The translations under genes and the position numbers were made by a program. This document shows positions 22,943 through 32,928 of a stretch of 64,000 nt of DNA, piece after piece; position 1 is the first letter of the stretch, and each line of letters begins with the position of its first letter. The notes beneath the pieces were generated by a model. The model was not told the DNA's origin. It ran no database searches and was given only the letters and a program-made list of their open reading frames with translations. The DNA comes from Camellia lanceoleosa (lineage: Eukaryota; Streptophyta; Magnoliopsida; Ericales; Theaceae), in contig JANUSC010000370.1 in the NCBI GenBank assembly GCA_025200525.1, positions 62,001 through 126,000 of the forward strand. Direction: 5' to 3'.

Positions 22943-23380
22943 GAGGGTCCGACAAGACTCGGTAAACTGTCCCGACTTTGATTCCGGTTAGCTTCTATAT
23001 GGGTCCGACAAGACTTCAGAATCGCTCTAAATCGTCTCCGACTTTGATTCCGGTTAGCTTCTATATGGGTCCGACAAGACTCTGTAAACTGTCCCAACTT
23101 TGATTCCAGTTAGCTCCTATATGGGTCCGACAAGACTCTGTAAACTGTTCCGACATTGCTTTCGGTTCTCTACTACAACGGTTCGACACAGCCATATAGT
23201 GTCTTCTACAACGGTCCAACATGACCTCGTAAACTGTTTTCTACATCGGTCCGATATGACCCCATAAACTATCTTCTACAACGGTCCGACATGACCCTAT
23301 AAACTGTCTTCTACATCGGTCTGCCATAACCATACGGTCTTCTACAACGGTCTGACACGACCATACAGTGTCTCCTATCC
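22943..23380. repeat. Tandem repeats with GGTCCGACAAGACT and CTACAACGGTCCGACATGACC
   Basis: First come units of about 60 bp with GGGTCCGACAAGACT, CTGTAAACTGTCCCGACT and GGTTAGCTTCTATAT. They grade into shorter units (about 40 bp) of TCTACAACGGTCCGACATGACC plus TAAACTGT. The array fills the 3' part of the copia-type element and I see no coding capacity in it. Confidence 0.85.
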
Positions 23381-23475
23381 ACTTTTATTTTATTTTCAGT
23401 TTATTTTTTCCTGTTTTGTTACTCTCTCCAAACTCAAGTTGGCTAGTCTCTATCCTCCTTGAGTTTGAGGGGGGC

Positions 23476-23733
23476 TGTTAGTATATTATATGTAATGTAT
23501 TGTTAGTGATCTAGATAGTGGATGTAGTTAGTGATCTAGATGTAGTGGATGTATATAATATGTAAGGATATAGATAGTGGCTCTTAGTGGTGATAATGGC
23601 TCTTAGTGGTAATAGTGGCTCTTAGTGGCACAAATAGTAGCTCTTGTTCTCTCCTATATAAGGAGTGTAATATGGTCTTCATAAATGTGTATATTGATAT
23701 CAATCAATAATATCAATACATTAATTCCCTACA
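23476..23733 (+). repeat. 3' LTR of the copia-type element
   Basis: The 258-bp LTR is preceded by a GAGGGGGGC polypurine tract (23466-23475). It is followed by the GTAAA target duplication at 23734-23738, which restores the intron sequence. Confidence 0.9.
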
Positions 23734-24713
23734 GTAAATGACAAGTTGTTTGAAAATATTTCATTATGCTTTGTGTTCTTTGTTTACTAGTTTTCGATTT
23801 GTTAATTGCAGTTCTTTGTTGGGAGAGTGTTGAAGTACCTGCACATAAAATATCTGCAACATTGGGAGCTCTGAGTACCAAGATAGATATTGGTGTCATC
23901 CATGAGGGTTTAGATCCAGGAAACACACATTATCTTATTTCAATGGTAAACTTGCCTTCGCTTTATACTCTTCTATCATTTAGTTCCATTTTTCATGATG
24001 GATTTAGTAAACAAATTTTCCCAAGTTTTGTTGCTTATGGGCTTCATTTAAAGTCACTTTTCCTCTTCTTCTTCTTCTTCTTCTTCTTCATGTTGTGAAA
24101 TGTTAGTTTAGCATAATGATAGAGCTGATTTTTTTTTTTCTTTCCATTTTACTGAAGAATGTCTTCTTGCTTGATTGATACTCAATTCTCATTCTTTCCC
24201 TGTAGCATAGCAAATGCAATATTACTAGTTTGGCATCACTATTTATATTTTTGGACTAAATCAATAATATGACACAAGAATAGTTTATCTCATTACCAAA
24301 TTTCCTTTTAGGTTTGTTATGGCCTAGAGCACTACATCTGCTTTGTTTACAACCGTGCAAAAGAAAATTGGATTTTGTATGACGACGATAAAGTGAAGGT
24401 ACATTCAATTAAGTTACAAGGTTTTATTCTTATATCTTGCCTTTCATTTAGTTTGTGTAATTTATGTTTAAATTTGAACAGGTTATTGGTAGTTGGGATG
24501 GTGTTCTTCCCATGTGTTCAAGAGAGCTTTTGCAACCCCAAATTCTATTTTTTGAAGTGAATGGAAGTGTCCTTGTAACTCCTTTGGAGGAAACCAAGGA
24601 GCCCGACAATCCATGGGAAGGACGAAAGGTTGGAAGGAAAAGATCTGGCGACCATGGCAAGGCCAAGCAAGGTAAGCAACCTTTTATTAAAGCTAGGTTA
24701 TCCTGAATATCAT

Positions 24714-25576
24714 TCTAATCAGTAAAAAATTGAAAAAATAATAAAATTGGCATGCTATACATGTTGACACAACATTTGCAAATGTCCAGGACTTGTTTGG
24801 ATGGTTATACTCCCAAAGAAATATGCAGTAGTAAAAAGGGCTTTATGCCTACTTATATAGTGACTTATTATGTATTACATATAATTATTGTTGTTTACTC
24901 TCTAAGGTTGTTTTACTGCCATTATACATCTTAAGATATAGACAAAATGGGGCATATATAGGCAAGTGCTTGTGTTTTGGATTGTTTCTCTTTCATGGGT
25001 GGGGATATTTGATCTTATGAAAGATTCTCTGAATAACTAACAAAAAATAAAATAAAATAAAATTGATGAAGTAAAATAAAACCAAATATTGAATTCAGTG
25101 TTCCATATTCCTCCTAAAACATAAATGAGCAAATATAAGCCTGGCATATTGAGAGGTAGCTAAAGGAGATTCTTGACTTCTAAAATTTATATTTATTTCA
25201 TTTACTCAAGTAGTTGAAAACTATGGAAGGGCCTTTGCTTGGATTTCTGGTTTGTCCACAACTTTTAGAGACATTACGAGCACATAAGGACAGTAATGAG
25301 CCAAAGGGTGCCTTCAAAGCTATCCTTAGGGTGGATTTGATATTTGGAAATATTGATTCAATAGATACAAGAGGGCGAGGTCGTTAGATTTTGGTTTAAT
25401 TTTATATTTTATTACTGTTTTTTTGTATTCACTAGTCAAATTTGTAGTTTAAATTCTATAAATTTGTGGGTTTGTGGGCTATTGTTGGTTAGTGATTCTA
25501 TAACTTCAATTATTTGTAGTGAAATTTTTAATTTGCAGTGATATCCTTTATAATTTTTTATTTTTATTTTCCTGTA
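24714..25576. other. AT-rich spacer with one short ORF
   Basis: The only coding-like signal is at 25223-25387 (plus), a 54-codon frame MEGPLLGFLVCPQLLETLRA to a TAG after TRGRGR. It has balanced composition, unlike its surroundings. I do not recognise it, and it may be an orphan exon. Confidence 0.35.
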
Positions 25577-25579
25577 GAT

Positions 25580-27111
25580 ATGGATTTGGGTGATGAACAC
25601 CCATTCAGTCATCCTCTTCAGAGACAATCTAATAGTGTTATTTATGTACTTGAGGGTGACTTGGGAAACCATTCCTATGGTTATACCTCCATGCAAAACT
25701 GTGTTAAGGATTACACTTTTAAAATTAGCACACTGGATTATAAAACTGATGAGGAGGCGTTTGACGGGTTTATTTGCTTGAAGTCTTGCAAAGGGTTATA
25801 TGTCGTCGATGGTTTCATGTTGGATAACAACATTTTATTAGTAGAAAGATTAGGGCCTAACTTGGCAACATACTTTCAAGATGAATACAACATTTGTAAG
25901 AAGGAGTAAGCCTTATACTCAATGGGTTGAGTCTATCAAGGACAAATTTTGTGCAATTTTCAGGTATTTTTTTCTTCTAATTATTATGTTTAATAATAAT
26001 ACTTTGTAATTATTTATAATTGTTGTTATGTAGGGATATACTTAACAGATTACGACGCATATATTCATTACAATTTGTGAGTGGAATGAGGGCTGGCAGT
26101 ACTTCAGTAATGAATAATACTGCGAAACTTTTTTTTATTCATAATCCTAAATCTGGTATGTTTAGCAAGTTATATTTTTTATTTTAGACTTTTTGTTATA
26201 ATAATTTTTTGTCTTGGTATTGAAGTTTTTTTTTTTGTTTTACAGATGTTTTTTTACGAAGTATTTGAGGAGCTTGTTTATCTAAAAGAAATAATCATTG
26301 AAACTTTACTGAAGCCGTGTGGTAATTGGGATGGTTCTATAAAGATGCTGGATCATTATTTTCATCAACTAGTTGTACCAGTTGATTTGTATTGCTTTGT
26401 GTACGGTTTGTGTGATGAAAATTATTTGTAAGTTCTATTTTTATTTTTTTAAAGTTTTTTATTTCTTTAATTTATATATTTTTTAATTCACTTTTTTTTT
26501 CTTTTTTCTTTCTTTCTTTCTTTCTTTCTTTTTGCAAGGATAATGTTGATTTGGATTGGCTACTTGATAATTCTTTTTTCTGGAATACAATGGAGAAATC
26601 CAAGTTCATTCGTAAGTTGGATGACATTTTACATGTGCGGCAAAAGTTAGATAGCTTGTTTCTTGACGAGTATATAAATGAATATCTTTGTAATACTTAT
26701 GGTATTATTGCACCTGACTGTTGGGGGAGTTTGGTTCCAAAGTCAGGGCCGGCTTGGGATGTCTATTGTCGGTTTGAAACAGATAGAAAGGAGGATAACA
26801 GTGACGACAATAGTAATCGGCTTCAAAGTGTTAGCTGCAAAATAGCAAGATACATGCGCAACTTGTTTGAACATGCAAATTCGAGCTTCCCTGTACATGT
26901 ATATATATATTTTTGTCTTTATTTATTTATTTGTCCTGTGATTTGATTTTGTTAAAAATTAAATTTTCTTTTAAATTTTTGATAGATGCGTGTGAAAAAG
27001 GAGAGAATTGTTCAGATGAGAGACGATATGTTTGGAGGGACTGCTGGACTCTTACGCCGTGCATGCAACAACTACTTTTTTTTATCTCCGGTCAAATAGC
27101 CCCGAGCAATA
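25580..27111 (+). pseudogene. Unrecognised multi-exon gene, probably degenerate
   Basis: The ATG at 25580 opens MDLGDEHPFSHPLQRQSN in a 110-codon frame to a TAA at 25909. One nucleotide out of frame, VRRSKPYTQWVESIKDKF continues to TTTTCAG|GTATTT. It then joins in phase across TTATGTAG to DILNRLRRIYSLQFVSG. Further exons read MFFYEVFEELVYLKE (26246) and DWLLDNSFFWNTMEKSKFIR to SSFPVH (26551-26898). The last joins in phase over a GTATAT...GATAG intron to MRVKKERIVQMRDDMFGG and TAG at 27111. Correct splice phases at two junctions argue for a once-real gene. Single-base shifts at three other places argue that it has decayed. There is no signal peptide or known domain that I can name. The product looks helical and soluble, of roughly 400 residues. 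Confidence 0.5.
26505..26531. repeat. (TTTC)n microsatellite
   Basis: About six copies of TTTC lie just before the acceptor of an exon of the unrecognised gene. Confidence 0.85.
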
Positions 27112-27170
27112 CTGAATGGTATTTAGTGTCTTGTTTTTTGTTTTTGAATATTTATGCAATTTATATTTAA

Positions 27171-28200
27171 CATTCATCTTATTTGGTTTTTGGTTTTTTG
27201 GTGTTTTTTTTTTCCCTTCAGGTGGGGCATTATGAAGTTTTTGTTAAGTGAGGTAGACTATTAGATCAATTTAAAGATTGTTTTGTTTCCAACTTGTTTT
27301 CTTGAATGGTACTTTTAAGTTTTTTACACTGAATGGTACTTCATTTTTTTATAAAGTGTTTGTATAATTTTTTTTTCTTGTGTGTTGCTGGCTTTGCTAA
27401 GTGCATCAGCAATGAGTTGCATAAGACATTCAATAGATGAATATATGGTAGTTAGTTACAATCTCAACTGAATTAAGTCAAATTCAAATTATACCGAAAT
27501 GACAAAAAAAGAATAGCAGAGACCAGAAAGTTAGCCTATAGACTTGACCCATCGTCAAATGGATATTCCATGTGATTAAAAGTTTGATGATGTTCAAATC
27601 TTGATTTTCATGTATCCCTGTATCAACCTAGGCAATAATCCTAGCATAAAACCCGACTGAGAGAATCCCCTCAAGGAAGGCCCTACTAATTAGGTACAAC
27701 TAATACAACTTCCCCTTTCTTCTGTTTCATCTTTGCATAAACACATATTTCATCAAAATCAAGAAAAGATATTAGGATATATATTCATCAATATTTCAAA
27801 GTACTGCCAAACATTGTAGAAAAGTAAAGACACTCTTGGTGAGGCTCTTCGAATGACATTAGGGAGCATAACTATCATAGCAACATCTCAAGAGGGTCCA
27901 CATACAAAGCCATTACCAAAATCAGTCATATAAATTACACTTAAAACATATAAACAAAAAAAAAAAAAGGAAGGCAGCCAATTATGAGTTTATGACTTGC
28001 CATTACATTTGATACCATTAACACAATGCATTGAGAATAGCACTAAAATCAGATTGATAAAACAAAATAGTACACCCCATGCATAATAAAAACAATAAAA
28101 AACATGACTTTCCCAATAAAATTGGATGCTATAGATTTGAATTCAATCCATTCAACAAAAGACAGAAACTAAAATCATAAAAGAGAATAACTTCATTACC
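27171..28200. other. Intergenic region, no gene seen
   Basis: About 1 kb of AT-rich sequence separates the unrecognised gene from the 3' end of the bL12 gene, which faces it. I see no repeats or frames of note. Confidence 0.55.
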
Positions 28201-28713
28201 TCACTCCTTCGTCACTTTTGCGCCAACCTCCTTCATCTTTTCGATAATCTTCTTTGCATCCTCTTTGGTTACCCCCTTCTTCAAAAGGGTAGGCGCCTTC
28301 TCCACCAAATCTTTTGCTTCCTTCAACCCCAAATCAGTACACGCCCTATCCTCCTTAATAATCTTAATCTTCGCCTCGGCATCATACCCTCCTTCGAGCT
28401 TCAAATCAAACGCGGTCTTCTCTGCCTTCTTCTCCTCCTCCTTGGCCGCACCACTGCCCTTCGCCGCCCCTTTCATGTCGAACCCCATCCCTGGCATCAT
28501 CACCGCCATCACCGGTATCTCATTTATGTCCAATTTCTTCCTCAAAAGCTCCGTCAAATCGGATTGAATCCTCGAGCGGGCAAAGTAAGGGTTTATGGGA
28601 AAGTTTGTAGAAGAAATTGAGAAGTGTGAATTCTTAGTTAAAAATATAGGGTTCTGAGATGTGATTGTGCAATGGCGTGAAAGAGATTGAGAAATGATTC
28701 GAGAGCCCCTCAT
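28201..28713 (-). CDS. Mitochondrial-type 50S ribosomal protein bL12 (L7/L12)
   Basis: The 170-codon frame runs from the ATG at 28713 to the TGA at 28201. Residues 1-45 are rich in Arg, Ser and Ile with almost no acidic residues (MRGSRIISQSLSRH), as in a mitochondrial presequence. SDLTELLRKKLDINEIPVM follows, then a Met/Gly/Ala hinge (MMPGMGFDMKGAAKG) and an Ala/Lys/Glu linker. The C-terminal bL12 domain starts at about residue 100: FDLKLEGGYDAEAKIKIIKE, LGLKEAKDLVEKAP, and an end at EVGAKVTKE. bL12 forms the ribosomal stalk that recruits translation GTPases. The first dimerisation helix (usually LTLLE just before DLTE) seems to be missing. There is no intron, so it could be an expressed intronless paralogue or a retrocopy. 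A MITE-like insert lies 30 bp upstream. Confidence 0.88.
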   Translation of the reverse strand: MRGSRIISQSLSRHCTITSQNPIFLTKNSHFSISSTNFPINPYFARSRIQSDLTELLRKKLDINEIPVMAVMMPGMGFDMKGAAKGSGAAKEEEKKAEKTAFDLKLEGGYDAEAKIKIIKEDRACTDLGLKEAKDLVEKAPTLLKKGVTKEDAKKIIEKMKEVGAKVTKE

Positions 28714-28742
28714 TTTTTATTTATTTATTTATTTTAAAGTGC

Positions 28743-28913
28743 AGTGGTGATTGGCACCCCCTCAAATCACCACCCCCACCACCCCCTTTTGACACGTGGC
28801 GGGTGGTGATTGGAGGGAAAAGAAAAAAAAAAGAGAAAAGAAGAAAAAGGTGACCAATCAAATCAAGAGGGGGTCCAAAGGGGGTCCTAAAAAGGGGTCC
28901 TGCACATTATTCT
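28743..28913. mobile_element. Possible short MITE next to the bL12 start
   Basis: Identical 9-bp direct repeats TTAAAGTGC at 28734-28742 and 28914-28922 flank a 171-bp GC-rich stretch containing GACACGTGGC and repeated GGGGGTCC blocks. Terminal inverted repeats are weak (AGTGGTGATTGG against AGAATAATGTGCAGG). I rate this as possible only. Confidence 0.4.
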
Positions 28914-29451
28914 TTAAAGTGCTTGATTGAAAACCTAGAAAGCATAGCATATAGTGTATGATGGGGATAGTCTGAGCTTGCTACAAAGTCAGTGGAGTCC
29001 GGATCCTCTCCTTAATTTTCTTACTTTGCTCCTTACTGGGAACGGTTCAGTTTGGATCAAGGGAGATGGGCGGCTCAGATCATTCCACTGAAAAAAAAAA
29101 TATTCAAACTAATTTTTTGCTGAAAGTGTGAAAGAGGAGAGAGATTTGAGCAATCGAAAATCAAGTGAGCAAGAGAGATACGCATCAACAAACCACCATC
29201 GCCGTTTGTCCACCGGCAACCACCGTCTCCTATTTTTCACCGGCGACCACCATCCATCGGCCATTGTTGCTGCCTTCCCATAACTTGGAGTAATTGAAAA
29301 AAAATAAAATAAAATCATTAAACCTAGATTTTTGAAGTTTTGATCACATGCTAAACAATAATTCAAATTTCACAAAAATAATAAATCAAAATCTAAGAAA
29401 ACAAAATTAACATCTTATTTCTTTCCCCCCTCTCTTTCTCTATACGTGTTC

Positions 29452-29924
29452 TGTTGGGATCAGGGATCCCGCCCAAGACCTTATAGAAACCATGCCAAGC
29501 AGAATTACACACCCACACACACGGAGACACAATATTTTACGTGGTTTGGCCTCAATGCCTACGTCCACGGGAGAGTAGCCGGTTTTCACTATACCAATTG
29601 GAGATTACAGAATATTACAGAGGAGAAACTCACACTATTCTCACTCACCCATTCACCCGTCTCCCTCGCTCACACCGATGGAGACGGTTTCTCACATCTC
29701 TCTTGGTTCTCTTTCTCTTGGCTCTCTTCTCTCTCTCATTTGTCTCTCCTCCCACAACCTCTATTTATACAACTTGAGAGGAGCTTTGATTGGTCATCAC
29801 CAACCTCCTTCCACTCTCTAGTGGTTGGAGTTGGTGACCATTACCTTGGTGCTCCACTTCTCTTCTAAGTGCTGCACTTACATGGTGGTGCACTATCACC
29901 TCAATAGGGTGACTATATCCAACA
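29452..29924 (-). repeat. 3' LTR of the minus-strand copia-type element
   Basis: The 473-bp LTR has a TATA-like box on the minus strand (GTATAAATAGAGG) at about 29760-29772. Confidence 0.9.
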
Positions 29925-30283
29925 AATCACCCCCTCAACCCTTGTGAGGTGATCCACTGCACACACTGCTGCTATACTTGTCATGCCCAAATGTCAACAT
30001 AGTCTTCATCTCTTCACTGAGACGCTGCATCCCCTGAAAGCTAGAGATCATACACCAGAGATACAAGAGGAGGAGGGAATCCTACATCCTCAACTCAACT
30101 CACACCACTCTCTGATTTGGAGAGAGCCTCTGCTCTCATCTCCCACAGATCTCTTCCACGCTTCTGTCTCGGATGCCTTCACTTGCTATGCTTGAACTTG
30201 CGTAACCAAGATATCTGACACCCCCCGATTGGATGTCCTGCACTTGGGATGCCCTTGATCATGCATTACCTTGCAGATTTAAC

Positions 30284-30765
30284 ATGGAGCAACTAGAAAA
30301 CTCGCTGTTTATCCCATCAACGCCCTCTCGCCTTCTTTGCTCGGAGCTTTTCCTCTGAACTATCAGCCTTTGCCCTCTGCACTTCTGAACAACTTCCTAG
30401 CGTTTCCACATACGCTCGTTGTCTGTGCTGCAATCCCTGATGTACTGTCCAGTAGATTGATGGTTTGACAGTAGCTCCATCTGTCAAAGCATCGTCATCT
30501 ATGCACTTCCTTGCATAGGGAACACGGGAGCAACTAGAAAATTTTGACACATCAACATCTTCAATTTTCCTTGCTCGGAGCTTATTTCTTTGAACAACCA
30601 GCCTTTGCCTCTGCACTTCAGAACAACTTCCCAGCGATCTCATACGCCCGTTATCCAGGCCGCAATCCACGATGTTGATTCATCTCACTTGTACGTCCGT
30701 ATTGATGTTTGACAGTTAGCCCTTCTGCCAAGACAACTCCCACTGGTCTGTACAAGTTACCACTA
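30284..30765. repeat. About 243-bp diverged tandem duplication inside the LTR element
   Basis: GGAGCAACTAGAAAA occurs at about 30286 and 30529. It is followed in both copies by TTGCTCGGAGCTT, CAGCCTTTGCC, CTCTGCACTTC and GAACAACTTCC. Shared blocks continue to GTTTGACAGTTAGC. No coding function is apparent. Confidence 0.75.
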
Positions 30766-31929
30766 TGCACCTCTGTGCATAGTGCTCGCACCCATGGCTT
30801 CTGGTCTCCCTATGTCGAGCTCGCCTGAGAGATCCACATCAACTCTATCCTCTGCTGCCATGGAAATAAAGAAACCACCATAGAGAAATAAGACTTGCCA
30901 CTCCTTGGTACGCACTCTTGCGTGTTACTTGTCTCAATTTCTCTGTCTGGAAGTTCCTGTGAACTTTCAACAACCCGCTGCTGCACACTCCTCTAGCGCC
31001 TCTGTACGATACTCTACCGTACCCTTGCACGTCTGCATTTGTGCTCCTGCGCTTAGTATGCTCCTTTGCAACTATTGTTTTACAGGTCCACATACCACCA
31101 GTACTTACTCGCATATAGTAGCTCCAATGACCCACAAGATTTCCCGAGCTCGAATCGTTGCCAAATCATCTATCCGTCGATGAATGGCCTTCTCTTCTGA
31201 TTGAACCAGATCCTCCGATGAACTCCAGAGATAATCATCTTTGCAATCCTCTGATCGCCCCTGACCAATCCTGATCTCCCTCGATCTGTCATCAAGCCTG
31301 ATCTCTTCTGGCCTTCTATGATCTATCTCGAGTTGTATCTGGTTGTCCAATCTAGTTAGAATCTACCCATTCTAACCTCTTCAGTGACTCCGCAGCGTTC
31401 CACAATATCCGGCAACCTCCCTCCGAGTATTAAAGATGACAAACTCCCATGTTTTGACAATCTTTTTAAATCGTTCAGAATTTCACTATTCTGACCTCGC
31501 GGTTGCGTCCGGAACGGTCCGATTAGCTAGGACCAACCTTCACTGCATTTCCGGGGACCTCACTGAAAAATATCCCCGAAAGTCACACACCACAATTATC
31601 TGAAAATTCTGGGCCAAATTACAAGTTTCAGAAGTTTAGGGAATATTCCGTGTACCAACAGAATATTCCCCACTTGCACCCGATGCCGCCCGCCTTCAAT
31701 CTGCCTTCTTACGTAAACTCCGTCTCCAAAATCTGACCATACAGATGTGTCCGGAATACTCCAAATAGTCTGAAACCACTATTGGATCGCCAAAAACGGA
31801 CTCCAAATGACTTAGATCAAGCCAAAACATTTTGTACGCCTCAGATCTGCGGCTGCACCATAGCCGCGAAGCACCGGATCCTTTCTTCATGCGGCTGCAC
31901 TTTAGCCGCGTCACACTGGATCCTACCTC

Positions 31930-32050
31930 CTGGATGCTGACGTGGCAGGTGTTGACTGGTCCACGGGCCACGTGTCGCTGACGTGGCTAGACACGTGGCG
32001 TTGACTGGCTTGCTCTGCGGCTGCCACGTGGCATCCTCGATGACGTGTTT
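31930..32050. promoter_or_regulatory. Cluster of ACGT-core (G-box/ABRE-like) motifs
   Basis: Six ACGT-core sites occur in about 110 bp: TGACGTGGCA, CCACGTGTCG, TGACGTGGCT, ACACGTGGCG, CCACGTGGCA and TGACGTGTTT, interleaved with GTTGACTGG repeats. Such sites bind plant bZIP and bHLH factors. The cluster lies in the 5' internal region of the minus-strand LTR element. Regulatory use is inferred. Confidence 0.45.
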
Positions 32051-32377
32051 GATGACGCGTCGCTGCCGTGGCGTGCGCGCGGCAACGCTGGTGGGGCACG
32101 CGCCACTCCCGATCGTTTTCCTCTCGCCTGCGCGTGGCGTCGCGATCGTCCGACGCGCCGGTTACCTGGTCGGGGCGTGAAGCTGTTGGGCCTACGCGCG
32201 CCACCTTCTAGTGGCGCGTGACGGCGCGTCCGTGCTCCGATTGGGCTCTGCTTTATGTTTCTGGACTCCTCTCGCCGAGCCCTTGCTCCTAGTATGCTCA
32301 AAACTCGATTTCGAGCAATCTGATTTCTGGGCAGATTCGAAACAGCACGGGTTTTTGTTCCGAAACGCCACCGACGA

Positions 32378-32390
32378 GGCTCTGATACCA
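32378..32390 (-). promoter_or_regulatory. Primer-binding site, minus strand (tRNA-iMet type)
   Basis: GGCTCTGATACCA on the plus strand reads TGGTATCAGAGCC on the minus strand, 2 nt inside the 5' LTR. Confidence 0.9.
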
Positions 32391-32392
32391 CT

Positions 32393-32865
32393 TGTTGGGA
32401 TCGGGGATCCCGCCCAAGACCTTATAGAAACCATGCCAAGCAGAATTACACACCCACACACACGGAGACACAATATTTTACGTGGTTCGGCCTCAATGCC
32501 TACGTCCACGGGAGAGTAGCCGGTTTTCACTATACCAATTGGAGATTACAGAATATTACAGAGGAGAAACTCACACTATTCTCACTCACCCATTCACCCG
32601 TCTCCCTCGCTCACACCGAGGGAGACGGTTTCTCACATCTCTCTTGGTTCTCTTTCTCTTGGCTCTCTTCTCTCTCTCATTTTTCTCTCCTCCCACAACC
32701 TCTATTTATACAACTTGAGAGGAGCTTTGATTGGTCATCACCAACCTCCTTCTACTCTCTAGTAGTTGGAGTTGGTGACCATTACCTTGGTGCTCCACTT
32801 CTCTTCTAAGTGCTGCACTTACATGGTGGTGCACTATCACCTCAATAGGGTGACTATATCCAACA
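32393..32865 (-). repeat. 5' LTR of the minus-strand copia-type element
   Basis: The 473-bp LTR lies next to the minus-strand primer-binding site and carries the same TATA-like box near 32700-32712. Confidence 0.9.
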
Positions 32866-32904
32866 TGTTCCACCCCCCTCTCTCTCTCAATAAATATATA
32901 TACG

Positions 32905-32928
32905 TATACATATATATATATATATATG
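32905..32928. repeat. (TA)n microsatellite
   Basis: A TA run lies next to the nested LTR element. A second run is at about 33067-33082. Confidence 0.8.

Larger units (their letters stand above)
20367..23733 (+). mobile_element. Non-autonomous Ty1/copia-type LTR element in an intron (3.4 kb)
   Basis: LTRs at 20367-20631 and 23476-23733 start TGTTAGTATATTATATG and end with ATACA or CTACA. A TGGTATCAGAGC primer-binding site (initiator-Met tRNA type) follows the 5' LTR, and GAGGGGGGC precedes the 3' LTR. The target duplication GTAAA is at 20362-20366 and 23734-23738. The internal 2.8 kb has no gag, protease, RT or integrase. It carries an antisense ETO1-like gene piece, other unrecognised coding-like pieces and GC-richer tandem repeats. 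It must have moved with enzymes from another element. Confidence 0.92.
19405..24713 (+). pseudogene. DUF627-DUF629-UCH family gene, UCH-domain exons
   Basis: Exons after the Cys box are:
- 19524-19727: SLWHLRTFRGKFLRRS, ending KWQDCNFQE.
- About 19850-20107: QKNDASEALVAILDVLHWSF, then an in-frame TAA near 19936, then CIAHTVFGINIIENLNC.
- About 20222-20361: SPFDELLKCNIREKH and ILSTPPHVFTI.
- 23812-23945: VLCWESVEVPAHKISATLGA.
- 24312-24398: HYICFVYNRAKENWILYDDD, with the His-box His.
- 24482 on: VIGSWDGVLPMCSRELLQP.
The exon at 20361 joins 23812 in phase (I, then V-L-C-W) across an intron that holds a copia-type element. The nonsense codon, an unusual GC donor at 20108 and the upstream frameshifts make this a pseudogene. 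Catalytic Cys and His positions are still readable. Confidence 0.82.
29452..32865 (-). mobile_element. Non-autonomous Ty1/copia-type LTR element, minus orientation (3.4 kb)
   Basis: Two nearly identical 473-bp LTRs (29452-29924 and 32393-32865) start TGTTGGGATC and end ATATCCAACA. The target duplication TGTTC is at 29447-29451 and 32866-32870. On the minus strand TGGTATCAGAGCC (32378-32390) is the primer-binding site, so the right LTR is the 5' LTR. The purine tract GTTGAGGGGGTGATT lies by the left LTR. The 2.5-kb interior has no gag or pol. The element is LARD/TRIM-like and inserted into a MULE-like element. The LTRs differ at only a few positions, so this insertion is younger than the Tat element. 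Confidence 0.93.

Noticed and set aside
29446..29868. Plus-strand frame of 140 codons
   Set aside because: It lies inside an LTR, and the same frame recurs in the other LTR copy. It is not a gene.
32192..32530. Minus-strand frames of 112-134 codons near the right LTR
   Set aside because: They cross an LTR/primer-binding-site boundary and a GC-rich motif cluster and resemble no protein family. I treat them as non-coding.
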